Below are positions 51,750-60,410 of a stretch of 64,000 bases of DNA, piece after piece; the stretch's first letter is position 1; the number at the start of each line of letters is the position of its first letter. The translations under genes were made by a program, and so were the position numbers. Source of the DNA: Caballeronia turbans (GTDB taxonomy: Bacteria; Pseudomonadota; Gammaproteobacteria; Burkholderiales; Burkholderiaceae); contig FCOD02000004.1 of the NCBI GenBank assembly GCA_001544655.2, positions 1 to 64,000 on the forward strand. Direction: 5' to 3'. Under the pieces are notes generated by a model that saw only the letters and a list, made by a program, of their open reading frames with translations, was not told the DNA's origin and did no database searches.

Positions 51750-53528
51750 ATGTTCAAGAACGCTTTCGGCGTGGTGCAGAAAGTCGGCAAGTCGTTGATG
51801 CTGCCGGTCGCGGTGCTGCCCGTCGCAGGTTTGCTGCTCGGCCTCGGCGCGACCGATTTCCACGGCTACGTGCCCGCCATCGTGCTCGCGTTGATGAAGA
51901 ACGCGGGCGATGTCATCTTCGGCAACCTGCCGCTCATCTTCGCCATCGGCGTGGCGCTCGGCTTCACGGAGAACGACGGCGTATCGGGCATCGCCGCGAC
52001 CATCGGCTATCTCGTGATGACGGCGACGCTCGGCGTGATCGCGAAGGTCGAAGGTGTCGAGCCGGACATGATCATGGGCATTCCATCGATCCAGACCGGC
52101 GTGTTCGGCGGCATTCTCGCGGGCGGTCTCGCCGCATGGATGTTCAACCGCTACTACAAGATCGCGCTGCCGGCCTATCTCGGCTTCTTCGCGGGCAAGC
52201 GCTTCGTGCCGATCGTGACGGCCATCGGTTCGATCGTGCTCGGCGCGGTGTTGTCGGTCGTATGGCCGCCGATCGGCGGCGTGATCAAGGCGTTCTCGCA
52301 ATGGGCGGCGGTGTCCGATCCGCGCACGGCGGCGACGGTCTATGGCTTCGTCGAACGTCTGCTGATTCCGTTCGGCTTGCATCACATCTGGAACGTGCCG
52401 TTCTTCTTCGAAGCGGGCAGCTTCCTCGATCCGACGACCGGCAAGGTCGTTCATGGCGACATCAACCGCTTCTTCGCCGGCGATCCCACCGCGGGCATTC
52501 TGTCGGGCGCGTTCCTGTTCAAGATGTTCGGCCTGCCTGCGGCCGCCATCGCCATCTGGCATTGCGCGAAGCCGGAGAAGAAAGTGGCGGTCGGCGGCAT
52601 GATGGTGTCGGCGGCGCTGACGTCCTTTCTCACGGGCATCACCGAGCCTATCGAGTTTGCGTTCCTGTTCGTCGCGCCCGTGCTGTACTTCATTCACGCG
52701 TGCCTCGCGGCATCGGCGCAGTTTGTCGCCAATACGCTGAACATGCACATGGGCTTTACGTTCTCGCAAGGCGCGATCGACTTTCTGATGTTCAACCTGA
52801 TCGGCAACAAGGCGACGCACGCGTGGTACGTGTTCATCCTCGGGCCGATCTACGCGGCGATCTACTACTGCGTGTTCCGTTTCGTGATCATGCGATTCAA
52901 CCTCAAGACGCCGGGCCGAGAGGATGACACCGTCGAAGGCGCCGCAATGAGCACGGCTGAGATGGGCGGACGCTCGCGTGATCTCGTGCTCGCGTTCGGC
53001 GGCCGCTCGAACATCAAGAGCCTCGATGCGTGCATCACGCGGCTGCGGATCTCGGTGAACGATCCATCGCTCGTCGACGATGCGCGGCTGAAGGCGCTCG
53101 GTGCCGCCGGCGTCGTGCGTGTGGGCAATGGCGTGCAGGCGATCTTCGGGCCGCTATCGGAAAACATGAAGACCGACATGCAGGAATACCTGAAGAAGGC
53201 GGGCAGCGATGCCGACCTGCCGGCCGCCGCCGTGACAGCCGCTTCGACGGACGCCGCGACTGCACCGGCTGCCGTCGCCGCGCGGGACACGGCGCAGCAC
53301 GAAGCGCGGGCCGAGAAGATTCGCGCGGCGCTTGGCGGCGCGGCCAACATCGTGAAGCTCGAACCGCTCGCAGCCACGCGTTTGCGTGTCGCGCTAGGCG
53401 ATGCGTCGCGGCTCGACGGCGCCGCGTTGAAGGCAGCCGGCGTGCCCGCGACGCAAGCGCTTTCCAACGGCGAAGTCGATCTGATCGTCGGGCTGGAAGC
53501 GGAAAATCTCGCGGGCGCGATGCGGTGA
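51750..53528 (+). CDS. nagE: PTS N-acetylglucosamine transporter EIIC-EIIB with an extra Cys-less EIIB domain
   Basis: This is a 592-residue membrane permease. EIIC (about 1-380) has [22 protein letters not shown], the substrate motif [15 protein letters not shown] and [21 protein letters not shown] (about 405-485) has [16 protein letters not shown], with the phosphorylated Cys. After an Ala-rich linker (485-525) a second EIIB-like domain (about 528-592) reads [17 protein letters not shown], with Ala in the Cys position, so it cannot be phosphorylated. EIIA is supplied by nagF. It starts 31 bp after nagF with GGAG seven bases upstream. Confidence 0.95.
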   Translation: MFKNAFGVVQKVGKSLMLPVAVLPVAGLLLGLGATDFHGYVPAIVLALMKNAGDVIFGNLPLIFAIGVALGFTENDGVSGIAATIGYLVMTATLGVIAKVEGVEPDMIMGIPSIQTGVFGGILAGGLAAWMFNRYYKIALPAYLGFFAGKRFVPIVTAIGSIVLGAVLSVVWPPIGGVIKAFSQWAAVSDPRTAATVYGFVERLLIPFGLHHIWNVPFFFEAGSFLDPTTGKVVHGDINRFFAGDPTAGILSGAFLFKMFGLPAAAIAIWHCAKPEKKVAVGGMMVSAALTSFLTGITEPIEFAFLFVAPVLYFIHACLAASAQFVANTLNMHMGFTFSQGAIDFLMFNLIGNKATHAWYVFILGPIYAAIYYCVFRFVIMRFNLKTPGREDDTVEGAAMSTAEMGGRSRDLVLAFGGRSNIKSLDACITRLRISVNDPSLVDDARLKALGAAGVVRVGNGVQAIFGPLSENMKTDMQEYLKKAGSDADLPAAAVTAASTDAATAPAAVAARDTAQHEARAEKIRAALGGAANIVKLEPLAATRLRVALGDASRLDGAALKAAGVPATQALSNGEVDLIVGLEAENLAGAMR

Positions 53529-53683
53529 ATGACAGGCGCTTGTCGCTCGATGGGGGTTTCCCGATCGCGTGACAAACGCCGCGCGTATGAAGCGAGGCCA
53601 CGTCGCTCGACGTGACCATCGACGACGGACACGCTGCGCCTCTCGGAACGAGTGCGCGGTGCGTGCCGCTTACTCCTTGCCGC
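53529..53683. other. Short intergenic spacer between nagE and the small exported protein
   Basis: No gene and no strong hairpin with a T-run are visible between the converging genes. The right end is taken up by the 14-bp tandem repeats described separately. Confidence 0.4.
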
Positions 53684-53705
53684 TTACTTCTTGCCGCTTA
53701 CTTCG
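53664..53705. repeat. Three 14-bp tandem repeats across a stop codon
   Basis: TGCCGCTTACTCCT, TGCCGCTTACTTCT and TGCCGCTTACTTCG follow one another at 53664-53677, 53678-53691 and 53692-53705. On the minus strand they span the last residues and stop (TTA at 53684-53686) of the small exported protein. As 14 is not a multiple of three, each copy shifts frame, yet a neighbouring frame also ends in a similar short tail (EVSGKE). Confidence 0.8.
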
Positions 53706-53947
53706 CCGGTCACCCACTGCTTCGTCGCGTGATAACCGCGTCTGGACGTATCCGCGATGGCGTGACCGGCCGATTTCGCGCCGTCGCCGATCGCGTGAGC
53801 GGCATCCCGCGCCGCGTGGCCCGTCTGCCGCCCCGCCGATTTGACGTCTTCCTTGAACTGATGCGCGCCGGATTCGAGGCTCGCGTGCGCGAGCGGGCTG
53901 AGCGCGATCAGCAAGGCCGGGACGATGAGCAAAGTGTTCTTTTTCAT
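53684..53947 (-). CDS. Small exported protein with Ala/His/Asp-rich amphipathic helix
   Basis: These 87 residues begin with a signal peptide (KKNTLLIVPALLIALSPLAHAS, cleavage near residue 22), followed by HQFKEDVKSAGRQTGHAARDAAHAIGDGAKSAGHAI, a heptad-like repeat with K/R, D/E and A/H that resembles stress or desiccation-related helices (LEA/CsbD-like, not a firm match). The ATG at 53947 gives the signal peptide directly. The C-terminus (TGEVSGKK) lies within the tandem repeats. Function unknown. Confidence 0.75.
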   Translation of the reverse strand: MKKNTLLIVPALLIALSPLAHASLESGAHQFKEDVKSAGRQTGHAARDAAHAIGDGAKSAGHAIADTSRRGYHATKQWVTGEVSGKK

Positions 53948-53964
53948 GTCGCCGATTTTCGCAC

Positions 53965-53982
53965 ATCGCGCGAACGCGCGAT
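53965..53982. promoter_or_regulatory. 18-bp GC palindrome in a divergent promoter
   Basis: ATCGCGCG-AA-CGCGCGAT is a perfect palindrome with 8-bp arms between the small exported protein and the RibD-like gene. It could be an operator or a cruciform. No match to a known site is claimed. Confidence 0.4.
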
Positions 53983-54045
53983 TGCCGCAGGCGGCACGGC
54001 GCTTGCGTCGCTCGTGCACCGAATCTTTGCCGCCCGGAGCGCACC

Positions 54046-54726
54046 ATGCATATCGTCTGCCACATGATGTCGTCGATCGACGGCCGCAGCCTCACCGATA
54101 ACTGGAATCTCGATTTCGCGTCGCCGATCTACGAAGACACCGCCGCGCGCTTCAAGGCCGACGCGTGGGTATGCGGGCGCGTCACGATGCAGGAAATCTC
54201 GCATGGCAAGGACCGCGACTATCCTCGCGGACTCGCGAAAGGCCCCGTTCCGCGCACCGATCATTTCGCCAGACGCGATGCGAGCCAGTACGCGATTTCC
54301 ATCGATCCGAAGGGACGCGTCGCGTGGAAGAGCGATACGGCGCTCGAATCGCACATCGTCGAAGTGCTCGCCGAAAGCGTCGAGGACGATTACCTCGCGT
54401 ATCTGCAATCGATCGGCGCGTCGTATGTGTTCGGCGGCAAGGACGACATCGAACTGAAGCGCGTCGTCGACACGCTCGCGCGCGAGTTGAAGATCGGCAA
54501 GCTGATCGTCGAAGGCGGCGGCCATGTCTCGGGCGCGTTCGTGAATGCACAGCTTGCCGATGAAGTGAGCGTGCTCCTGATCCCGCTCGTCGATGGACGC
54601 GAAGCGCATACGTCATCGTTCGAAGTCGCGATGGACAAGTGGCAAAAGCCCACATATCTCAAGCTCGAATCGATCGAAAAACTGGAACACGACGTCGTCT
54701 GGCTGCGCTATACGCGCAAGTCGTGA
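54046..54726 (+). CDS. RibD C-terminal/dihydrofolate reductase-like protein
   Basis: These 226 residues have the RibD C-terminal reductase fold: VCHMMSSIDGRSLTDNW at the start, ARFKADAWVCGRVTMQEI, and KIGKLIVEGGGHVSGAFVNAQLADEVSVLLIPLVDG, whose EGGG loop binds NADPH. It lacks the deaminase domain of riboflavin RibD. Such free-standing proteins are probably NADPH reductases of unknown substrate. It is followed by a hairpin and the DeoR gene. Confidence 0.88.
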   Translation: MHIVCHMMSSIDGRSLTDNWNLDFASPIYEDTAARFKADAWVCGRVTMQEISHGKDRDYPRGLAKGPVPRTDHFARRDASQYAISIDPKGRVAWKSDTALESHIVEVLAESVEDDYLAYLQSIGASYVFGGKDDIELKRVVDTLARELKIGKLIVEGGGHVSGAFVNAQLADEVSVLLIPLVDGREAHTSSFEVAMDKWQKPTYLKLESIEKLEHDVVWLRYTRKS

Positions 54727-54755
54727 AGCCTCGGGATTTACCCGCGCAGCCCGCC

Positions 54756-54780
54756 GCAAGCCGCTAAAAATGCGGCTTGC
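54756..54780 (+). terminator. Hairpin after the RibD-like gene
   Basis: A perfect 9-bp stem GCAAGCCGC (54756-54764) and GCGGCTTGC (54772-54780) with a TAAAAAT loop lies 30 bp after the stop. The following bases ATTGTTAT are only weakly T-rich. It ends just before a promoter, so it may also be an operator. Confidence 0.5.
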
Positions 54781-54782
54781 AT

Positions 54783-54791
54783 TGTTATAAT
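54783..54791 (+). promoter_or_regulatory. Extended -10 promoter of the DeoR gene
   Basis: TGTTATAAT gives a perfect TATAAT with the TGN extension at 54783-54791. No good -35 is seen, as is common for extended -10 promoters. It would yield a transcript starting near 54798. Confidence 0.55.
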
Positions 54792-54849
54792 CCTCTCATC
54801 GAACGACCAAAACCTAACACACCTCGCGCGACACGCCGCCACCAAGAGC

Positions 54850-55593
54850 GTGCCCCGTCGCGCCATCCCGATGGCCAAGAACGACCGCTTGCGCGCCCTT
54901 TCCGGTGCGCTCGAAAAACAGAACGTCATGCGTCTGCGCGATGCAGCCGCGTTGCTCGGCGTATCGGAGATGACAGTGCGCCGCGATATCGCCGCGCATC
55001 CCGGCCAGTTCACTTATCTCGGCGGCTACATCGTCAGCGCGGCCGATGTCCCGAACGCGGGTTACACCATCGAGGAAGAAAAGGATCATTTCGCGCAGGC
55101 CAAGGCGATCGCATCGAGTCATGCGGCGCGTTTGCTCGTCGATAACGAGACCATCTTCATCGATTGCGGCACGACCCTGACGACGCTCGCGCGGCAGATT
55201 CCCACGGAGATGCATCTGACGGTCGTGTGCTATTCGCTCAACGTAGCGGAGATTTTGCGGCGCAAGCCGAATGTGCGCATGATCCTGCTCGGCGGCGTGT
55301 ATGTGCCGTCGTCGGAATCATTTGCCAGCGACGAGAGCGTCGAAACGTTGCGGCGCATGGGCATCAACAAGGCGTTCATGTCCGCGGGCGGCGTCGATGA
55401 AGCGCGTGGCGTCACGTGCTGGAATTTTCATGAAGTCGCCATCAAGCAGGCCGCCATGGCGAGCGCGGTGGAACGGCATCTCGTCGTCGATGCAAGCAAG
55501 TTCGGCAAGGTGAAGGCGGTGCGGTTCTCGCACATTTCGGAGTTCGATTCGGTGATCACCGAAGAAGGACCGGCGCTCCATAAACGCACCTGA
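54850..55593 (+). CDS. DeoR-family transcriptional regulator
   Basis: This 247-residue regulator has an N-terminal helix-turn-helix (MRLRDAAALLGVSEMTVRRDIAAHPGQFTYLGGYIV, about residues 27-62) and a sugar-phosphate-sensing domain with IFIDCGTTLTTLARQI, SLNVAEILRRKPNVRMILLGG and HLVVDASKFGKVKAV. GTG at 54850 or ATG at 54871 may start it; the helix-turn-helix begins after both. It converges with the seven-gene sugar operon and is its likely repressor, released by a phosphorylated sugar intermediate. Confidence 0.9.
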   Translation: MPRRAIPMAKNDRLRALSGALEKQNVMRLRDAAALLGVSEMTVRRDIAAHPGQFTYLGGYIVSAADVPNAGYTIEEEKDHFAQAKAIASSHAARLLVDNETIFIDCGTTLTTLARQIPTEMHLTVVCYSLNVAEILRRKPNVRMILLGGVYVPSSESFASDESVETLRRMGINKAFMSAGGVDEARGVTCWNFHEVAIKQAAMASAVERHLVVDASKFGKVKAVRFSHISEFDSVITEEGPALHKRT

Positions 55594-55613
55594 TTTGTTC
55601 CGGTAAAAAACAG

Positions 55614-55646
55614 AAAGGCTCGTTCAGGATTTGAACGAGCCTTTTT
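55614..55646. terminator. Strong bidirectional intrinsic terminator
   Basis: Stem AAAGGCTCGTTCA (55614-55626) and TGAACGAGCCTTT (55632-55644) with a 5-base loop, followed by more T on the plus strand and preceded by an A-run that is a T-run on the minus strand. It separates the DeoR gene from the end of the sugar operon and can stop both. Confidence 0.9.
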
Positions 55647-55666
55647 TGTTCCGCTTTTTGCAGCGC

Positions 55667-56728
55667 TTACTGACGGCGCCCCAACGCGAACAACGTTCCC
55701 GCGACGAGGATGAACGCGCCGATGATCACCTTCTGCCAGGTGCTCGGCACGCCAACGAGAATCAGCACGCTATTGATGAGCGTCACCAGCACGACACCCA
55801 GCAGCGTGCCCACCACCGTTCCCGTGCCACCCGTGATGCGCGCGCCGCCGAGAATCACGGCCGCGATCACGTCGAGTTCGGTGCCGACGAGATCGAACGG
55901 ATTCGCAAGCCGGTTGGTCGACACATGCAGAATGCCCGCCACGCCCGCCAGCAAGCCCGTATAGCCGAACACGAACAGATGTATTGCGCGCAGGTTGTAG
56001 CCGAGCCGTTCGGCGATGGCGAGCGAGCCGCCCATCGCATAGACGCCGCGGCCCATCATCGTGCGATTGAGCAGCCACCACGTGACCACTGCCGCGATCA
56101 CGAGCGCGAGCACGGAGACCGGCAATACGGCGCGCAAGCCATCCGGCGTGTGATAGAAGAAGAGCGGCAAGCGCCCGAACGTGTCCATGCTATGCGGAAT
56201 GTTCATGAAGAACTGCGTGCCGACGAACGTCAGCAACAAGCCGCGATACAGATACTGCGTGCCGATGGTGACGATCAGCGAAGGCGCCTTCAGTCGATGC
56301 ACGAGCATCCCGTTGATCACACCGAGCACGACGCCGCCGATCGCGCCCGCAAGCAGGATCAGCGCGAACGGGCACTCGGGCCACCATGCGAACACGGCTT
56401 TGGTGATCGAGTACATCGTCAAAGCGGCGATGGCCGTGAACGACACATCGATGCCGCCGGACGCCAGCACGACCAGCGTGCCGAGCGCGAAGAGCGAGAC
56501 CGTCGTCGCGGAATGCAGCATGTCGAACAGCGTGGCGAACTGGAAAAAGCGCGGGTTGAGGCTGCCCACGACCAGACACGTCACTACGATCAGCCCGACC
56601 GTGAACCACTCGGGATTGCGCATCAGCTGCGCGTACAGATTGCCCTTGCGCACACGCGGCGCGACTTCGGCCACGTGCTGCGGCATCGTCTCGCTTCCCG
56701 TGCGGCGGATGGATTCGCTCATGCTCAT
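55667..56728 (-). CDS. Sugar ABC permease 2 (RbsC/LsrC family)
   Basis: This 353-residue membrane protein has a hydrophilic N-terminus, then membrane helices. VVLASGGIDVSFTAIAALTMY is the membrane signature; GGSLAIAERLGYNLRAIHLFVFGY the coupling loop; ILGGARITGGTGTVVGTLLGV the conserved late segment. It overlaps the ATPase gene by four bases and is the last gene of the operon, ending at a strong terminator. It resembles the permeases of ribose, rhamnose or autoinducer-2 importers; the sugar is not fixed by sequence. Confidence 0.92.
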   Translation of the reverse strand: MSMSESIRRTGSETMPQHVAEVAPRVRKGNLYAQLMRNPEWFTVGLIVVTCLVVGSLNPRFFQFATLFDMLHSATTVSLFALGTLVVLASGGIDVSFTAIAALTMYSITKAVFAWWPECPFALILLAGAIGGVVLGVINGMLVHRLKAPSLIVTIGTQYLYRGLLLTFVGTQFFMNIPHSMDTFGRLPLFFYHTPDGLRAVLPVSVLALVIAAVVTWWLLNRTMMGRGVYAMGGSLAIAERLGYNLRAIHLFVFGYTGLLAGVAGILHVSTNRLANPFDLVGTELDVIAAVILGGARITGGTGTVVGTLLGVVLVTLINSVLILVGVPSTWQKVIIGAFILVAGTLFALGRRQ

Positions 56729-58269
56729 GCTGCCTCTGAAAGTAGCGCGTGATAAAGATCGGCTTCGTTCAACCGGTCCGCGCGATATTCGTTTGCGACG
56801 CGGCCCTTCTTCATCATCAGAATGCGGTCGCTGTTCTGCAGCAGCTCGGGCAGGTCGTCGCTGATCAGGATGATGCCGATGCCTTCCTTCGACAGCCGCT
56901 GCATGATGCGATAAATGATGTCCTTCGATCCGACGTCGACGCCGACCGTCGGGCCATGCAGAATCAGCACGCGCGGATCGATCGCGAGCCAGCGGCCGAT
57001 CAGCACACGCTGCTGGTTGCCGCCCGAAAGCGATTGCACGGGCTTGTCGACATCGGGTGTCGCGATCTGCAAGTCTTTCACGGTGCGCTCCGCGAGCTCT
57101 TGCGCACGCTTGCGGTCGATCTGTCCGAAGCGATCGCGCAGGCTCGCGATCATCGCGGTGACGACATTGTCGCGAATCGGCTTGTCGAGAAAGAGGCCTT
57201 CGTTCAGGCGGTCTTCTGGCACATAGCCGATGCGCTGCGCTTTCGCATCCGCGGGCGAATGCAGGCGCACGCGCATGCCGTCGAGCGTCACCGTCCCCAT
57301 GTCGGCGGGCGCGACACCCGCAAGTGCACGCGCGAGTTCGTTGCGGCCCGAATCGAGCAGACCGGTCACGCCGAGAATTTCGCCCTTGTGCAGCTTGAAC
57401 GAGACATCGGCGAACTGGCCCTTGCGGCCGAGGCCTTGTACATCGAGCACGACTTGCGTTGCGCCTGCTTCACCTTGCGCGCGATAGCGTTCCGTCGACA
57501 GATGCTTGCCCGTCATGAGCTCGCTGATCTGCGCCTTCGTGTAGTTTTCGATCGGGCCCTGCGCCATTTTCTGGCCGTCGCGCAGCACGATCACTTCGCC
57601 GCCGATCGCGTAGCACTCGTCGAGCTTGTGGCTCACGAACAGCACGGCGACGCCGTCCGCGCGCAAACGTGCGAGCACGGCGATGAGGTTGTCGACTTCC
57701 TTCTGTGTGAGCGATGTCGTCGGCTCGTCCATGATGACGAATTTCGCCTCGCTCGCAATGGCGCGCGCGATAGCGACGAGCTGACGCGTCGCGAGCGGCA
57801 ACTGCTCGATGAGCGTCTTCTGGAAGTTCGCGTCGCCCGGCAGGCCGACTGCTTCGAGCGCGCGCGCGGCAGTTTGCGCAAGCGCACGACGATCGAAGGT
57901 GCGGGCGAGCCGGCCCGCATGTTCCGCGAGTTCGGACGTCAGCGCGACATTCTCCGCGACGCTCATGTTCGGCAGCAGCGACAAGTCCTGATAGACCGTC
58001 TCGATGCCCGCCGAAAGCGATTCGAGCGGCGAGAGCTTGCTGTGGCGCACGCCTTCGATCACGAGCTCGCCTTCATCGGGCGGCTGCGCGCCGGAAATGA
58101 TCTTGATGAGCGTGCTCTTGCCGCAGCCGTTCTCGCCCAGCAAGTGATAGATCTGGCCGCGCTCGAACGCGAGGCTCACGCCGCGCAGCGCGTAGACGCC
58201 GGTGAAGCGCTTGTGGATATCGACGACTTCGAGGAGCGGTGTCGTTGTGGTCATGTCTGTCTTGGGCAT
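56725..58269 (-). CDS. Duplicated sugar ABC ATP-binding protein (RbsA/LsrA type)
   Basis: These 514 residues hold two ATPase domains. Domain 1 has Walker A GENGCGKST (about residues 42-50), LPLATRQLVAIARAI and Walker B FVIMDEPTTSL. Domain 2 has a degenerate Walker A GLLDSGRNE, a complete LSGGNQQRVLIGRWL and LILHGPTVGVDVG, where His-Gly replaces Asp-Glu in Walker B. The ATG at 58269 directly abuts a strong hairpin, so the later in-frame ATG at 58254 (MTTTTPLLE) may be the true start. Confidence 0.9.
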   Translation of the reverse strand: MPKTDMTTTTPLLEVVDIHKRFTGVYALRGVSLAFERGQIYHLLGENGCGKSTLIKIISGAQPPDEGELVIEGVRHSKLSPLESLSAGIETVYQDLSLLPNMSVAENVALTSELAEHAGRLARTFDRRALAQTAARALEAVGLPGDANFQKTLIEQLPLATRQLVAIARAIASEAKFVIMDEPTTSLTQKEVDNLIAVLARLRADGVAVLFVSHKLDECYAIGGEVIVLRDGQKMAQGPIENYTKAQISELMTGKHLSTERYRAQGEAGATQVVLDVQGLGRKGQFADVSFKLHKGEILGVTGLLDSGRNELARALAGVAPADMGTVTLDGMRVRLHSPADAKAQRIGYVPEDRLNEGLFLDKPIRDNVVTAMIASLRDRFGQIDRKRAQELAERTVKDLQIATPDVDKPVQSLSGGNQQRVLIGRWLAIDPRVLILHGPTVGVDVGSKDIIYRIMQRLSKEGIGIILISDDLPELLQNSDRILMMKKGRVANEYRADRLNEADLYHALLSEAA

Positions 58270-58298
58270 GCGGCGCGCTCTTCAAGAAAGCGCGCCGC
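58270..58298 (-). promoter_or_regulatory. Intercistronic hairpin between binding protein and ATPase
   Basis: A perfect 10-bp GC stem GCGGCGCGCT (58270-58279) and AGCGCGCCGC (58289-58298) with a 9-base loop fills the gap between the binding-protein stop and the ATPase start on the minus strand. It has no T-run. It could protect the binding-protein mRNA 3' end and limit ATPase translation, giving more receptor than transporter. Confidence 0.6.
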
Positions 58299-58308
58299 GC
58301 ACGTCACA

Positions 58309-59313
58309 TCAGAAGTTGTATTGCTTGTAGTTCGTCTTGTCGACATCGACCCAGCCGGTGCCTCGCACGATCACGCCCTTGCCCGGGCCTTTCGTCACGG
58401 TGACCTTGTTGTAGCCGGTGATGCCGAGGTCCGCGCCGTTTTGCACTTCCTTGCCGTCCACGAGCATCTGCGCAACCTTGTTCATCGCGAGACCGGCGAG
58501 CTTCGGATCCCAGAACGCGATGCCGTTGATCGCGCCGCTTTCGAGGAACTTGGCCGCTTCCGTCGGCAGGCCCGTGCCGTACACGCAGATCTTGCCGACC
58601 TTGCCCGCTTCCTCGACCGCGCGGCCGATGCCGATCACATCCAGCGACGACGAGCCCTGAAAGCCCGTCAGATCCGGGTGCTTGCGCAGCACTTCCTTCG
58701 CGACCTGATACGCGCGTTCGCCGTCATTGTTGGTTTCGAGTTTCGGCTCGACGAGATCCATCTTCGGATACTTGGCCTTCGCGTTGCCGATGCCGCCATC
58801 TGCCCATTGCACTTGCGAGCGCGAGCCGAGCGAGCCGACCAGCACCGCCCATTTGCCCTGCTGACCCATGCACTTCGACAGGCGCTCGTTCAGGCCCGCG
58901 CCGTATGCGGTGTTGTCGAAGGCTTCGATATCGACCATCGTGTTCTTGGCATTGTCCGCTTCATGCGTGACCACCTTGATGCCGCGGTCCATCGCCTTCT
59001 TGAGCGCGGGCTCGAGCGTCGGCGGATCGTAGGGCACGACGGCAATGGCCGTGACCTTCTTCGCGATCAGATCTTCGATGATCTTCAGTTGCTGCGCGGC
59101 GTCGGCGCGGCCCGGTCCCGTCTGATACGCGTTGATGTTCGGGTTCGCCTTGCCGAACTCCTTCACGCCCTCGTCCATGCGATTGAACCAGTTGATGCCG
59201 GTCACCTTCACGACCGTCACGATGGTTTCGTTCGTCGCGGCCTGCGCGGCCGCAATCGCGCCCGCTGCAAGTGCGATCGCCGTGAGCGCGGTGCCGAGTC
59301 TGCTGAGCTTCAT
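58309..59313 (-). CDS. Sugar ABC substrate-binding protein (LsrB/RhaS-like)
   Basis: This 334-residue protein has a signal peptide (LGTALTAIALAAGAIAAAQA, cleavage near residue 26), then ETIVTVVKVTGINWFNRMDEGVKEF. Pocket strands include LIAKKVTAIAVVPYDPPTLEPAL and KVVTHEADNAKN. Members of this branch are annotated as autoinducer-2 or rhamnose receptors, but co-encoded kinase, mutarotase and aldehyde dehydrogenase favour a catabolic sugar. The ATG at 59313 follows AGACAAGG; a longer frame upstream is a shadow of the permease. Confidence 0.92.
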   Translation of the reverse strand: MKLSRLGTALTAIALAAGAIAAAQAATNETIVTVVKVTGINWFNRMDEGVKEFGKANPNINAYQTGPGRADAAQQLKIIEDLIAKKVTAIAVVPYDPPTLEPALKKAMDRGIKVVTHEADNAKNTMVDIEAFDNTAYGAGLNERLSKCMGQQGKWAVLVGSLGSRSQVQWADGGIGNAKAKYPKMDLVEPKLETNNDGERAYQVAKEVLRKHPDLTGFQGSSSLDVIGIGRAVEEAGKVGKICVYGTGLPTEAAKFLESGAINGIAFWDPKLAGLAMNKVAQMLVDGKEVQNGADLGITGYNKVTVTKGPGKGVIVRGTGWVDVDKTNYKQYNF

Positions 59314-59366
59314 TGCCTTGTCTCCGTTATGTACCGATTGGTCTCTTTGATGAATCACACGCAACA

Positions 59367-60410
59367 CTAACGTCCCGTCGATGCGGGCGGCGGTGGAACA
59401 TTGCTTTTGGGCGCGGCCCCGCCGATACCGAAGATCGCGCGCACGCGTTCGCCGCCCGCGAATGCGAGCGATGCGAGCAGCAGAAAGCCCCACGCGCAAT
59501 CGCCGAAAAACTGCGATACGCCGAGCAGGTTGAAGAGGCTCGACAGAAACTGCAGGACGGTCGCGGCGAGAAACACGCAGACGATGCGTCCATAGCCGCC
59601 CGCCGGATTCACGCCGCCCATCACCGCGATCAGGATCGCAATCAGCAGATACGAGTTGCCGTAATCCCACTTGGCACTCGATGTATGCGTCGCGCTGATG
59701 AGGCCCGCGAGCGACGCGAGCACGCCGCACATGCCGTAGGTGAGAATCAGCATGCGCGCGCGCGGAATGCCCGCATAGAACGCGGCTTTCGGATTCGTGC
59801 CCATCAGATAGAGACGCAGGCCGAAAGGCGTGCGCTTCAGCACCCAGCCGAGCACCAGCACGGCGGCGACGAAGATCCACAATGAAATCGGCACTTGCAG
59901 GAAGGTGCCGTTGCCGATGTTCGACAGCGGATCGACATATTCCACGCGCACCGATGCGCCGTTGCTCAACACGACGGCGATGCCGGTGAACAGCAATTGC
60001 GTGCCGAGCGTGCAGAGAATCGGCGTGAGCTTCAGCTTCGCGATCACGACGCCGTTCAGCAAGCCGCCGATCGCGCCCATCGCCACGACGATGCAGATGA
60101 ACACCGCCGTATAGAGCGCGGGCGAATCGTCAGCGGAGAGCATATGCGGCAGAACCATCGCCGCGACCATGCCGGAGAGATTCGCAAGCCCGACGCCTGA
60201 GAGATCGATACCGCCGTTGCCCGACACCATCGACAGCATGATGCCGAGCGCGAGCAGGCCGAGTTCGGGCAACTGGCCGCCCATCGACTGAAGATTGTCG
60301 ATATCGAGGAACTGGCCGTGTGACAGCCACGTAGCGACGATGACGACGAGCACGTTCACGCCGATGAGGAAGTTGAACTGGCGATCAGCGAGCCACTTCG
60401 ACGCTTTCAT
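59367..60410 (-). CDS. Sugar ABC permease 1 (RbsC/LsrD family)
   Basis: This 347-residue permease has LSMVSGNGGIDLSGVGLANLSG as membrane signature (GIDLS) and LMGTNPKAAFYAGIPRARMLILTY as coupling loop. AVMGGVNPAGGYGRIVCVFLA is the late motif, and a proline-rich tail (PPPPAS) ends it. It overlaps the kinase stop by four bases and precedes the binding protein by 53 bp. It pairs with the permease at 55667. Confidence 0.92.
   Translation of the reverse strand: MKASKWLADRQFNFLIGVNVLVVIVATWLSHGQFLDIDNLQSMGGQLPELGLLALGIMLSMVSGNGGIDLSGVGLANLSGMVAAMVLPHMLSADDSPALYTAVFICIVVAMGAIGGLLNGVVIAKLKLTPILCTLGTQLLFTGIAVVLSNGASVRVEYVDPLSNIGNGTFLQVPISLWIFVAAVLVLGWVLKRTPFGLRLYLMGTNPKAAFYAGIPRARMLILTYGMCGVLASLAGLISATHTSSAKWDYGNSYLLIAILIAVMGGVNPAGGYGRIVCVFLAATVLQFLSSLFNLLGVSQFFGDCAWGFLLLASLAFAGGERVRAIFGIGGAAPKSNVPPPPASTGR

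Noticed and set aside
58309-59313. Identification of the binding protein as an autoinducer-2 receptor LsrB
   Set aside because: Only fold-level similarity; no lsrK, lsrF or lsrG partners, and the kinase, mutarotase and ALDH neighbours point to catabolism.
56749-59370. 873-codon plus-strand frame across the sugar ATPase and binding protein
   Set aside because: It spans two real minus-strand genes and their intergenic hairpin; Arg/Asp/His-rich with no domain.
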